Part shown: one piece after another, positions 14,982-23,570 of the stretch
Layout: each line of letters begins with the position of its first letter
Numbering within the stretch: position 1 is the stretch's first letter
Virus record (IMG/VR): IMGVR_UViG_3300032053_008027
Coordinates: 1-29,262 of that record
From: a virus
DNA: 29,262 nt
Strand: one strand, 5' to 3'
Notes under the pieces: generated by a model
Told to the model about the DNA's origin: nothing
The model's database searches: none
Seen by the model: the letters and a program-made list of their open reading frames with translations, nothing else
Program-made: the position numbers and the translations under genes

Positions 14982-15436
14982 CAAGTTTCAATCAGGTACC
15001 TAAAAGACGTGCAACATTCATGAAAGTAGCCCATGTCATAGCAGATCTTAGTAGTTGTATATCTCGTTGTGTTGGGGCTGTCTTGGTGCGCGACGGTATG
15101 ATAATAAGTACTGGCTATAATGGTACACCAAAAGGTGTTAGAAACTGCAGCGAGGGAGGCTGTTCGAGATGTAGCGATGCTACAATAGCGAGTGGAGAAC
15201 AGCTAGACAAATGTTTGTGCTTACATGCAGAAACAAACGCTGTTATTCAAGCCGCATACAATGGAATATCAACACAAGGTGCTGTATTATATTGCACAGT
15301 AAAGCCATGTCTAGGATGCGTCAAGATATTAATAAACGCCGGTGTTCGCAAGGTATTTTACGAGCAAGAATATAATGTTGAATATCCTAAACATCTAATA
15401 GAAAATATTATAATCTGCAAACTAGAGGACGTATAA
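14978..15436 (+). CDS. Deoxycytidylate (dCMP) deaminase
   Basis: 152 residues. Zinc-binding and catalytic motifs of the family are complete: H83-A-E85 in CLHAETNAVIQ, and P110-C111-LG-C114. The N-terminal CVGAVLVRDGMIISTGYNGTPKG strand-loop and the Cys-rich insert ending in the HAE region are those of ComEB/T4-Cd-type dCMP deaminases, some of which bind a second zinc. It converts dCMP to dUMP, the substrate for thymidylate synthase. The four-base overlap with the preceding small gene and one-base overlap with the TS-family gene downstream show tight co-expression in a nucleotide-metabolism unit. Confidence 0.95.
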   Translation: MTSFNQVPKRRATFMKVAHVIADLSSCISRCVGAVLVRDGMIISTGYNGTPKGVRNCSEGGCSRCSDATIASGEQLDKCLCLHAETNAVIQAAYNGISTQGAVLYCTVKPCLGCVKILINAGVRKVFYEQEYNVEYPKHLIENIIICKLEDV

Positions 15437-16266
15437 TGTCACACTTCATAGTTAGAAATGCTGATCATGCTTTGTATGTATTGGCATGCATGTTAAATGG
15501 CGCATCAGAACAGGCTCCTAGAGGATTTAAAGTAAAAGAGCAGTTAAATTGTAGCGTTGATATAACCTGTCCAGCTAGATGTATTATTACAAATCCAGCC
15601 AGAAAATTGAAAATGAAATATACTGCAGCAGAATTGCTGTGGTATTTAAGCGGTGATTTGACAGCGGAATCAATAGGACAGTTCGCTAAGATGTGGTTGA
15701 ATATAGCAGACGATTCAGGGCTAATAAATTCAAATTATGGATATATCATATTCTTTCAAAAATTAGAAAACTGCTGTGGAAGCCAATTCAATTGGGTTAT
15801 AGAATCGCTGATAAAAGATAAATCATCGAGACAAGCTCTCATTAATTTCAACCAACCTAAGCACAAATATGCAGAAAATAAAGATTTTCCTTGTACTATA
15901 GCAGTTCAATTTTTTATACGAGATGATGTACTGCACATGACAGTATACATGAGAAGCCAGGATCTTATCCGAGGATTTTGTTACGATGTTATCTTCTTTA
16001 GTTTTCTGCAACAGTTAATGTTGGCAAAATTGCAAGAAACATATCCTAATTTAATACTAGGATCTTATGTAAATTACATGTCAAATATTCATGTGTATGA
16101 ACCTCATTACGCCATGTTGGATGAGATTATTCGTTCATACAACGCAACGGTAATATCAGATAGATTGCAATATGTAAATATACAGATCTTAGACGACATA
16201 AAAAATAAAACACAACTAAGCGATTTTTCTAAGTATTATACAATTATCAGAGATGCAGCCAAATAA
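15436..16266 (+). CDS. Thymidylate-synthase-family enzyme, probably dCMP-specific (hydroxymethylase-like)
   Basis: 276 residues with the TS fold landmarks: ELLWYLSG (E66), the KSSRQALINFNQP phosphate-binding Arg, nucleophile C153 in DFPCTIAVQF, RSQDLIRGF (171-181) and HVY (219-221) for the sugar. The key position that is Asn in thymidylate synthases (GLPFNIA) is Asp here (GFCYDVI, D184). In this family that Asn recognises uracil, and Asp marks dCMP-using enzymes such as T4 dCMP hydroxymethylase. So 5-hydroxymethyl-dCMP (or a methylated dCMP) is the likely product, using methylene-tetrahydrofolate. It is one base into the deaminase stop, and its own stop overlaps the polymerase start. Plain TS activity is the alternative. 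Confidence 0.8.
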   Translation: MSHFIVRNADHALYVLACMLNGASEQAPRGFKVKEQLNCSVDITCPARCIITNPARKLKMKYTAAELLWYLSGDLTAESIGQFAKMWLNIADDSGLINSNYGYIIFFQKLENCCGSQFNWVIESLIKDKSSRQALINFNQPKHKYAENKDFPCTIAVQFFIRDDVLHMTVYMRSQDLIRGFCYDVIFFSFLQQLMLAKLQETYPNLILGSYVNYMSNIHVYEPHYAMLDEIIRSYNATVISDRLQYVNIQILDDIKNKTQLSDFSKYYTIIRDAAK

Positions 16267-18644
16267 TGCCGCTTCCGTTTGGACAAAACAAACTTGGTAT
16301 AGTTTTCATAAAAGAGATGCCGTCTGCTGCTGAGCAGCAAAATGGTAAATTCTTTTCAGATAGAGTAGGTGTAGAATACATTCAGCGTTTAACGCGTCAT
16401 ATTAGTGGTTTTAATTTTGAACGCGATTGCTATGTCACATCTATATTATTAGAAAGACCAGCTAACGGGAAATTCAAACTAAATAAAGAAACAAAAACGC
16501 GTGTAGCATTTCTAGAACAGGAACTTCTAAAATTAAAACCGAGTATAATATTTGGATGCGGTTCATACGCCATAAAACTTGCTTTGCCTGGTTGCCCTCC
16601 TAAGGTGTCAGATTTCAAAATGCATGGTCGTGCAATACCATCGCTACATTACGGTTGTATGACTGGATGTCTGTTGGGAGACGCCGAATCCTATAATTAT
16701 ATTTCTGTATGTTTGCAAGATATGGATAAAGTATTGTATGCATATATGAATCCTGATGAACGAATAACCTCATTTGATTTTGATAACGGAAACCATCTAA
16801 TAAGCACAGAAGTAGAATTTGATAATCTATGCGAAAAGTTGCAAAAGGAAAATAAACCGATATGCTTTGACTTTGAAACTTCAGGTTTAAATCCATATAG
16901 CAAAGATGCTAAAATATATTCTGTAGCAATAACAAACACAAGAAAAGAAGGCTGGATGCTGCCTTTAGATTATAAAAATTTCTGGACACCGCCGTCGTTG
17001 GCATATGTAACAGAAAAACTTAAAGGTTTGCTAATAGGAAATCTGCCTAAAATTATACAGAACGCGGAATTTGAAAGCATATGGTCTAGACAAATATTAG
17101 GCGTAACGGTAAATAACATATTATACGATACGATGGTAGGTTATCATGTTATAGATGAACGCAATGAGATATGCAAACTGGACTTTCAAGAATTCGAATT
17201 GTTTGGAAAAAGCCACAAAACAAAATTTGATGTTAAGCATATATTAGATTCTGATATTACTAGCTTATGTAAATATAATGTGCTAGATGCGCGCGTAACA
17301 TATCTTATTTATGAATTAAGAAATGAATTCATCGAAAAAAACAAATGGCCAAAAAAACCTACCGCGTTTTTCATGGATGCCTTACAAATGCTGATAAGAA
17401 TGAAATTATCAGGCATCAAAATAGATAAAAAAGAATTAGATAAGCAGCTAGATAATTCCAATAAAATGATAGAAACGCTTACTGCAGAATTGTATGATAG
17501 TGATGTTGCTAAACAATTTAAAATTGAAAATACTAGGGATTTATCATTAGGATCTACAAAGGATCTTAGACAACTATTTTATAAACAGCTAAAAATAACT
17601 CCCACAAAATTAACATCAAGTGAGATAGCATCAGTAGATGCAGAAACGTTGGAATCGTTTGGAATAAACGAATCTATTACTGGTGAAGCAAAACCATTTA
17701 TTGAAAAATTATTGCTGCTGCGGCAATATACAAAACTTACTAACACTTATCTATTACCATACAGTAAATCGCTGGAATTTGATGGCAAGATACATCCAAC
17801 ATGCGCATTGCATACTACTCGTACATATAGATCCAGTTACTTTAATCCTAATCTTCAGAATATTCCATCAGTAAAAGCAGCAGGATTAGGAAAGGATGTG
17901 CGAAAAGTATTTGTTCCATCATTAGATTGGTTTTTAGATTTTGACTGTTCAGCAGCGGAAGTTCGTGTGCTTGCTATGTATAGCAAAGATGAACGACTTA
18001 CCAAAGAAGCCGTAAACAATATGGATATTCATAGGTATTGGGCATCTCGCGTATATCAAAAACGAGAACAGGAAGTAACCAGTAGCGAACGTAGCAATGT
18101 AAAAAGTAATTTTGTATTTGCTTTGATTTATGGTGGATCATCAACGACATCGGCGAAAACACTTAAGCTTGATTTGAAGCATATACAAGAAGTAGAAAAG
18201 GAATTGTGGGCTGCATATCCTGGAGTTTTACGCTGGATGCAAAGCTGGACAGGATATTGGGATGAAAAACGGAAAAAGCGAGTGTACGGAAAATACAATA
18301 AGCTTTTATATGTAGAACATATGGCAGGATTTAGACGGCATGGACCACTTAAGAGTAGGCACATAATCAACACGCCGATCCAGGGTTCATCATTTCATCT
18401 ACTACTTAATGGTATTATGTCTTCTGATGCTGAGATGATTGCTAATAATATGAAATCGTATCCTGTTTTGCAGGTTCATGACGAAGGACTTTTCGATTGT
18501 GTGGAAAACGAAATGGAACAGGTTATAGATATCGTTACAAGAAATTTAAGATTTAGTAAACGATTCGAAAATTTCATGGGTAAAATACCTATGGAAATAG
18601 AGTGGTCATACGGAAAAAATTACGGTGAGCTTACTAAAATTTAA
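16266..18644 (+). CDS. DNA polymerase, family A, with N-terminal UDG-like domain
   Basis: 792 residues. Residues 1-150 resemble a UDG-superfamily domain: GIVFIKEMPSAAEQQNGKFFSDRVG (motif A), DCYVTSILLERP, KPSIIFGCGSYA and PSLHYGCM. The 3'-5' exonuclease follows, with D202/E204 (DFETSGL), N266-AEFE and Y337..D341. The family A polymerase has TTRTYRSS..NPNLQNIP, motif A D560, motif B R609..K613..YGG and motif C H738-D-E740. No 5'-3' exonuclease is present, as is usual for phage replicative enzymes. The UDG-like domain keeps the fold motifs, but the GEAPG-type site reads KEMPS, so it may only sense or bind bases. It replicates the genome with the SSB, helicase and primase encoded in the window. 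The start overlaps the TS-family stop (TAATG). Confidence 0.92.
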   Translation: MPLPFGQNKLGIVFIKEMPSAAEQQNGKFFSDRVGVEYIQRLTRHISGFNFERDCYVTSILLERPANGKFKLNKETKTRVAFLEQELLKLKPSIIFGCGSYAIKLALPGCPPKVSDFKMHGRAIPSLHYGCMTGCLLGDAESYNYISVCLQDMDKVLYAYMNPDERITSFDFDNGNHLISTEVEFDNLCEKLQKENKPICFDFETSGLNPYSKDAKIYSVAITNTRKEGWMLPLDYKNFWTPPSLAYVTEKLKGLLIGNLPKIIQNAEFESIWSRQILGVTVNNILYDTMVGYHVIDERNEICKLDFQEFELFGKSHKTKFDVKHILDSDITSLCKYNVLDARVTYLIYELRNEFIEKNKWPKKPTAFFMDALQMLIRMKLSGIKIDKKELDKQLDNSNKMIETLTAELYDSDVAKQFKIENTRDLSLGSTKDLRQLFYKQLKITPTKLTSSEIASVDAETLESFGINESITGEAKPFIEKLLLLRQYTKLTNTYLLPYSKSLEFDGKIHPTCALHTTRTYRSSYFNPNLQNIPSVKAAGLGKDVRKVFVPSLDWFLDFDCSAAEVRVLAMYSKDERLTKEAVNNMDIHRYWASRVYQKREQEVTSSERSNVKSNFVFALIYGGSSTTSAKTLKLDLKHIQEVEKELWAAYPGVLRWMQSWTGYWDEKRKKRVYGKYNKLLYVEHMAGFRRHGPLKSRHIINTPIQGSSFHLLLNGIMSSDAEMIANNMKSYPVLQVHDEGLFDCVENEMEQVIDIVTRNLRFSKRFENFMGKIPMEIEWSYGKNYGELTKI

Positions 18645-18690
18645 TATTTATAAGAACATATAAAACACCCATTGGAGTATATTATATTAT

Positions 18691-18855
18691 ATGATCGAAT
18701 ACATTTTAAAAATACTGATTCTGTTTATCATCGTTCTGCTATTACTTCCTATTTGTACTAAACTTGTCGTAAGTAGTTTTTACGATGTACGCCAATATTA
18801 TTGCAAAAAATTTAATTTAGATTTGAAAAAATCGAAACTCAAGGAGAAACAGTAA
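18691..18855 (+). CDS. Small single-pass membrane protein
   Basis: 54 residues. An N-terminal hydrophobic segment (ILKILILFIIVLLLLPICTKLVV, about residues 5-27) is followed by a basic, soluble C-terminal half ending in KKSKLKEKQ, so the C-terminus is probably cytoplasmic. The stop overlaps the SSB start (TAATG), and GGAG lies 13 bases before the ATG. No family is recognised. It might anchor replication to the membrane or act on the host envelope, but nothing specific is seen. Confidence 0.6.
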   Translation: MIEYILKILILFIIVLLLLPICTKLVVSSFYDVRQYYCKKFNLDLKKSKLKEKQ

Positions 18856-19790
18856 TGGACGATAGACTAGCCGCAATAAGACAAGAAAAATTGGATTCAT
18901 CTCGTAAATTTTATGGGCATTCTTTTATTAATGTTGATATGCTATCAGATTTGAAAATATCTGAATATAAACCAGTAGAAGGCGATAATTTCATTGCCAT
19001 AGTACCTCCTAAAAATACCAAGACATACATAGGCAAAAAGCTATTTACACATGGCAATATTGGAGTTAACAATAGCGCGTATCTGTGTAATAATGTGATG
19101 TTCGGCGAACGCTGTCCAATATGTGATGAATTCCAAAAGCTTGCAAAAGAAGAGACAGCATGGGACGATATGAAAAATTTCAAGTGGGGCGTCAGATATA
19201 TGTTCTTAGTGATAGACATGCATGACGATACCACAGTCGCAAAAGGATTGCAGTTGTACGTGGCACCGAAAACTGTTAATGATGAATTGCTTACACTTTC
19301 CGAAGATCGTCGTACTGGAGCCTATATTGATATTGCAGATCCAATAACAGGAAAGACTGTAATGTTCAAACGCACAGGAATGAAGAAAGAAAATACAAAA
19401 TATTCAGGCTTTAGCTTGGAAGATAGAGAATTAATTCCTGCCGCGATATTAGAAGCTGTTCCAGATTGGGATATACTTCTCAATAAGGCTGATTATGATG
19501 AAGTTTATAAAGATTTCTATGGATCAAAAGCTCCTGCAGCTGAAATAGAAAAACCTCAAGCAGAAAGACCTAAAACAGAACAACCAGAAAAAGAACAGCC
19601 AGAAAAAGAAGCTAGTGCTACTCCAGTACGCAAACCGCGCCAGCCTAGAGGAGAAGCGACCATAGTAGCTCCACGGCAGTCAGAACCAGCAGGACCTGCG
19701 CCAGCGCAAGCAGGAGAAATGGCAGCTCCTGGTAGATTTTCGTCATTACGAGATAGATTGAGTGCTGCGAAATTACAAACGAAGGAGTAA
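18855..19790 (+). CDS. Single-stranded DNA-binding protein, T4 gp32-like
   Basis: 311 residues; AAGGAG is a few bases before the ATG. The core has H66, C78, C87 and C90 (GERCPICDEF), a spacing almost the same as the zinc ligands of T4 gp32 (H64, C77, C87, C90). The region after it (WGVRYMFLVIDM..LQLYVAPKTVNDEL) is consistent with the OB-fold strands. After residue 225 there is a Pro/Glu/Lys-rich low-complexity linker (EKPQAERPKTEQPEKEQPEK) in place of the long acidic gp32 tail, then a short GRFSSLRDRLSAAKL end that may contact partners. It coats ssDNA in replication and recombination; RecA-like and polymerase genes flank it. Confidence 0.85.
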   Translation: MDDRLAAIRQEKLDSSRKFYGHSFINVDMLSDLKISEYKPVEGDNFIAIVPPKNTKTYIGKKLFTHGNIGVNNSAYLCNNVMFGERCPICDEFQKLAKEETAWDDMKNFKWGVRYMFLVIDMHDDTTVAKGLQLYVAPKTVNDELLTLSEDRRTGAYIDIADPITGKTVMFKRTGMKKENTKYSGFSLEDRELIPAAILEAVPDWDILLNKADYDEVYKDFYGSKAPAAEIEKPQAERPKTEQPEKEQPEKEASATPVRKPRQPRGEATIVAPRQSEPAGPAPAQAGEMAAPGRFSSLRDRLSAAKLQTKE

Positions 19791-19792
19791 TC

Positions 19793-20323
19793 ATGGCTCA
19801 AGTAAATGAAGAAGAAATCTTAGATTTTGTAAAACGGATAAGAACCAGCATTTCTATTGATAAGTATGATCTGTCAAAAGAATGCCAAAAACAGCCTGAT
19901 CTTTATTGCGATGTTGGTGATATGTTTGTAAGAGTAAAAACAGCAGCCAAAATAGCGAAAGAAGAACTTGAATTGGAACGTGCTAGATTGGATGCAGATA
20001 TTAGAATGAGTCCAGAAAAATATGGACTTGCTAAACTTACAGAAGGATGCATATCATCTACAATAATATCGCAGACATCTTTTACAAAAGCAAAGCAGCT
20101 ATGCATCGCAGCAGAAGAATTATCAGATATGCTTCAAATATTGTTGGCTTCTATTGAGCAACGAAAATCAATGCTCAGAGATCTTGTAAGTCTGTACATT
20201 TATGATTACTATTCAAATGATAATATGGGTAGTGAAAAGGGCAAACTGCGCGAAACCGCCGAGGAAAAGATAGCAAAATTAAGAGAAGAACGAGCACTAG
20301 GAAACAAAGCAGACCAGGCATAA
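19793..20323 (+). CDS. Helical protein linked to the SSB/recombination genes, unknown function
   Basis: 176 residues, beginning two bases after the SSB stop with a GAAGGAG site. It is predicted almost entirely helical, with coiled-coil-like stretches (AAKIAKEELELERARLDADI and EKIAKLREERALG). No catalytic or metal motif. A similarly sized helical gene often lies beside the ssDNA-binding gene in large phages, so a role as SSB partner or recombination mediator is plausible but unproven. Confidence 0.7.
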   Translation: MAQVNEEEILDFVKRIRTSISIDKYDLSKECQKQPDLYCDVGDMFVRVKTAAKIAKEELELERARLDADIRMSPEKYGLAKLTEGCISSTIISQTSFTKAKQLCIAAEELSDMLQILLASIEQRKSMLRDLVSLYIYDYYSNDNMGSEKGKLRETAEEKIAKLREERALGNKADQA

Positions 20324-20325
20324 CT

Positions 20326-20502
20326 ATGTGGCATGATGGAATTTGTAAAATCTGTAGATCATTGATCGAAGAAGATATTAATAAGGATAAGTTTATTGTT
20401 ACAGATTATCGTAATAGATGCTCGAATGCAAAATGTGTACACCATACGTGGCATTATGTTAATAGCACTGAAGAGTTAGATTATTATAAGCACAATAGGT
20501 AA
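20326..20502 (+). CDS. Small zinc-finger-like protein
   Basis: 58 residues, two bases after the preceding stop. Cys/His residues are spaced as possible zinc ligands: CKIC near the start, then C32, C37 and H39-H40 (RCSNAKCVHHTW). Several Trp and Tyr residues follow. No family is recognised. The tight spacing and full-length reading frame support a real gene of the recombination operon. Confidence 0.55.
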   Translation: MWHDGICKICRSLIEEDINKDKFIVTDYRNRCSNAKCVHHTWHYVNSTEELDYYKHNR

Positions 20503-20519
20503 CTAACAAAGAGATAAAC

Positions 20520-21530
20520 ATGGCAAGAAAAATAACAGAAGAAATCAAAGGCGCAATAAACGAAAATGGTGTTAAAGATCTTAGTCCAGTAGATGAATGG
20601 ATATCTACAGGCTGCACGTTAATGGATTTAGCAATTACAGGAAAACTGCCGGGCGGCTTTCCAGTAGGAAGAATCAGTCATATATTTGGCGCTGAATCAA
20701 CATGCAAGACAGTTATAGGCACTACAATATTGGGTGCAGCGCAACGAAATGGAGCGATAGCATTCTTTGCCGATGTAGAACAGACGTTTGATCATGACTG
20801 GGCAACACTGTTTGGACTTAATTGCAGCAATAAGGATAATTTTAGACTCGGACATCCTCGTACTATAGAAGAATTTTTCGATAGCTATCTGAAAGATATC
20901 ATAGAATTGAAAGATGATCGCCAGAGGGTAGTGGTTGTTGACAGTTTATCTGCCATGCCTGCTAATGCCGAAATAGAAGGAGAATTGGAAAAGGGTTCAT
21001 TTGGTACAATGCGTGCTAAGCAAATGTCTATAGCATTAAGAAAATATATAAGACCACTGAGTGACACCAAGACTTCGGTTATCTTTATAGATCAATCTAG
21101 AATGAATATCGGTCTTGCATATGGTCCTAAAGAAACATATTCAGGCGGCATGGCGCTTAAATTTTATGCCTCTACTAGAATACATCTTAAGCATGGTACG
21201 AAAGAAAAGAATAAAAAAGACGTCGAAATTGGAACGTGGATAAACTTCTTGGTTGATAAGAGTAAAGTAAGCGCTCCGCATCGTGGCAGCGAATTCTGCA
21301 TTCTTTATGATTATGGAATAGACAATATACACTCCAATCTATTATTCTTGCAAGAAGCGCAAAAAGAAGATCGCACAGTTTCGTTTAACGGAACTAGCGG
21401 ATTTATGTCCAAAATGATAAAATATGTAGAAGAGAATAATCTAGAAGAAAAGCTCGACGCTGAAGTAGAAAAAGCTTGGTTGGAACTGTATAAAGCAGAT
21501 GATACTAGAAAACAAAGGGTTTGGAAGTGA
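20520..21530 (+). CDS. RecA/UvsX-like recombinase
   Basis: 336 residues. The RecA core is clear: ISTGCTLMDLAITG, a P-loop GAESTCKT (57-64), AFFADVEQTFD with the catalytic Glu, VVVDSLSAMPANAEIEGE (Walker B and L1), VIFIDQSRMNIG, and an L2-region SGGMALKFYASTRIHL. It should form filaments on ssDNA for strand exchange and recombination-dependent replication. The P-loop has Cys where nearly all RecA proteins have Gly (GPESSGKT). The Lys and Thr needed for nucleotide binding are kept. Its last four bases overlap the Rad50-like gene (GTGA). Confidence 0.92.
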   Translation: MARKITEEIKGAINENGVKDLSPVDEWISTGCTLMDLAITGKLPGGFPVGRISHIFGAESTCKTVIGTTILGAAQRNGAIAFFADVEQTFDHDWATLFGLNCSNKDNFRLGHPRTIEEFFDSYLKDIIELKDDRQRVVVVDSLSAMPANAEIEGELEKGSFGTMRAKQMSIALRKYIRPLSDTKTSVIFIDQSRMNIGLAYGPKETYSGGMALKFYASTRIHLKHGTKEKNKKDVEIGTWINFLVDKSKVSAPHRGSEFCILYDYGIDNIHSNLLFLQEAQKEDRTVSFNGTSGFMSKMIKYVEENNLEEKLDAEVEKAWLELYKADDTRKQRVWK

Positions 21531-22621
21531 TTCGCAATATAGTACTCGAAAATTTTCAATCGCATAAAGATACAACACTTAAATTCTCACCTAAAATAAC
21601 TGTCATAACAGGAAGCAGCAATTCAGGAAAAACTGCGGTATTGCGAGCGTTAAATTGGGTAGTAAATAATAGACCTCTAGGTGACAGTTTTATAAGACGC
21701 GGAACTTCTAATGCCGAAGTTTCTATAGAAGTATCAAACGGAGAAGACGGCGCAATAATAGCCCGCAAACGAGACAAAAAAGAAAACTGCTATACTGTAA
21801 CAACCGGTGATACTGGATTTAAATTTGAAGCTCTTAAAAGTGATATTCCAAAAGAGATAACGGATCTCATTAATTTTTCTGATATTAATATTCAAAAACA
21901 ATTATCGCCATACTTCTTGGTGTTAGAATCTCCTGGACATGTTGCACAGTACATACGAAATGTATCTAAACTTGAAAACATAGATATATTAGTATCATCA
22001 GCATCAAGTCATATCAAAATATTTAAGGGCAAATTAGACGAGTCGTTCGAGTCGCTAAATAATTTTCGTATATTATTGGCAGAGGCTGAAAAGATAAACA
22101 TACAAGTGTTTGAAATAATGCTAACAGCATATAAGAAATTTGTTACTGCGCAGGATAAACTAACAGACGATATTAAACAGCTCACCAATATAATTTGCTC
22201 GTTGGATGATACGGCACGAAAATTAAAAGCTATACCAGACAATGTGGCATTTTTAATAACATCCTGTGAATCTACATGCGAAGTATTAAATACAATACAA
22301 ACAAGAAAATCTCAGCTTGCTACATTAGTACGACAGATAGCCGATATCGAAGCGCAGTATGAAAAAATACCGCAAGATATTGATACATTATATAAGACGT
22401 GCGAAAATACTATTACGCAATATGAACAGATATATTCCAAGAAATTGGCGCTTGCGTCAGCCATAAAAAATATAACAGATGCACATAATAATATAGAAAC
22501 TTACAATATACAATATGTCACAGTAGAAGATGAAATACAACGCATAAAAACGCAGCTAGTACAATGTCCTACTTGCGGTCAAAACTTGACACCAGAAGCG
22601 AGAGATAGGATGTTAGAATAA
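21527..22621 (+). CDS. Rad50/SbcC-like ATPase, N-terminal half
   Basis: 364 residues from GTG at 21527 (AGGG seven bases upstream); a TTG two codons earlier is possible. The opening IVLENFQSHKDTTLKF and P-loop GSSNSGKT are those of SMC/Rad50 heads. A long helical arm follows, and the protein ends in CPTCGQNLT, a zinc-hook CxxC. A complete Rad50 would go on with the return arm and second half of the head; here it stops shortly after the hook. The missing Walker B half is encoded separately at 23790-24410. Together with Mre11 it would process DNA ends and prime recombination, as T4 gp46/gp47 do. Confidence 0.85.
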   Translation: MIRNIVLENFQSHKDTTLKFSPKITVITGSSNSGKTAVLRALNWVVNNRPLGDSFIRRGTSNAEVSIEVSNGEDGAIIARKRDKKENCYTVTTGDTGFKFEALKSDIPKEITDLINFSDINIQKQLSPYFLVLESPGHVAQYIRNVSKLENIDILVSSASSHIKIFKGKLDESFESLNNFRILLAEAEKINIQVFEIMLTAYKKFVTAQDKLTDDIKQLTNIICSLDDTARKLKAIPDNVAFLITSCESTCEVLNTIQTRKSQLATLVRQIADIEAQYEKIPQDIDTLYKTCENTITQYEQIYSKKLALASAIKNITDAHNNIETYNIQYVTVEDEIQRIKTQLVQCPTCGQNLTPEARDRMLE

Positions 22622-22622
22622 T

Positions 22623-23570
22623 ATGAAACTGCTTATACTCGGTGACGGACACATTACTAATACAAATCCTGTTGGTAGAACCGACAACTATTTTTCTACC
22701 GTGAAGGATAAGTTAGCTAATGTTGCTGAAATATACCACCATGAAGGCTGTGATGCATTAATTGAAACAGGAGATCTTGTTGATTCTCCACATGTAAGTT
22801 ATGAAGTAATTTCGCTACTCATAGATATCGTAAGAAATCATGGATTGAAAGTCTTCGGTGTTGTTGGTCAGCATGATATTTTTGGACATTCACTAAACAC
22901 CATCAAGCGCAGTCCAATGAGTGTGCTGCAGTCGTCGAATACTGTGACATTATTGGGTGCTGAAGGTACCCAGATATATATGCAAATAAGAGCGTACGGA
23001 GCATCATTCGGAGAACCTATTCCAGTTCCCACTGGTTCTGATTCTTTTAGCATATTAGTTATTCATAAAATGATAGGTGATAGACAACTTTATCCAGGTC
23101 AGGAATTAGAAGAGCCTAGAGCGTTCTTACGACAGAATGCTGCATATGATTTAATTATATGTGGAGATTATCACTATAGATTTATAGATTCAATTGGTGG
23201 AAGATTTATAGTAAATCCTGGTGCTATGTTGCGAAAGACTCGTTCAGAATGGGATTTAAAACATGAACCTGCCGTTATTATATTCGACACCATCACACGA
23301 ACATGCAAAACAGTGTTATTGAATTTCAAACCTGTTGAAACGGTATTTGATTTAACAGAAACAAAAAAGCATGACAATGAAGCCTTAATGCGATTTGTGG
23401 CTGCGTTAAAAGCCAATACAAATGTGCAGATAGATTGGAAAGAAGTACTACTAAAAGTAGCAACAGAAAGACATGCTTCGGATGCTGTAAAATTAGCTAT
23501 AGACCATTGTATGGAAGAAACGCAATTAGAAAAGTCTTTGCCTAAAGTAGGAGAAATATCGTGGACCTAG
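22623..23570 (+). CDS. Mre11/SbcD-like nuclease (metallophosphoesterase)
   Basis: 315 residues. Calcineurin-like phosphoesterase motifs are in order: GDGH (D8, H10), GDLVD (D51..D54), GQHD (81-85), IHKM (H148), and GDYHYR (D182, H184) before GGRFIVNPGA. In classical Mre11 these read DxH, GDxxD, GNHD, and GHxH, so the third has Gln for Asn and the last has Asp for the first His. Activity may be retained with altered metal binding. The gene lies between the two Rad50 halves and is the expected partner (T4 gp47-like). Its stop overlaps the next gene's GTG start. Confidence 0.87.
   Translation: MKLLILGDGHITNTNPVGRTDNYFSTVKDKLANVAEIYHHEGCDALIETGDLVDSPHVSYEVISLLIDIVRNHGLKVFGVVGQHDIFGHSLNTIKRSPMSVLQSSNTVTLLGAEGTQIYMQIRAYGASFGEPIPVPTGSDSFSILVIHKMIGDRQLYPGQELEEPRAFLRQNAAYDLIICGDYHYRFIDSIGGRFIVNPGAMLRKTRSEWDLKHEPAVIIFDTITRTCKTVLLNFKPVETVFDLTETKKHDNEALMRFVAALKANTNVQIDWKEVLLKVATERHASDAVKLAIDHCMEETQLEKSLPKVGEISWT

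Noticed and set aside
15436-16266. Ordinary thymidylate synthase
   Set aside because: The uracil-specific Asn is Asp, so I prefer a dCMP-using enzyme; TS activity is left as the alternative.
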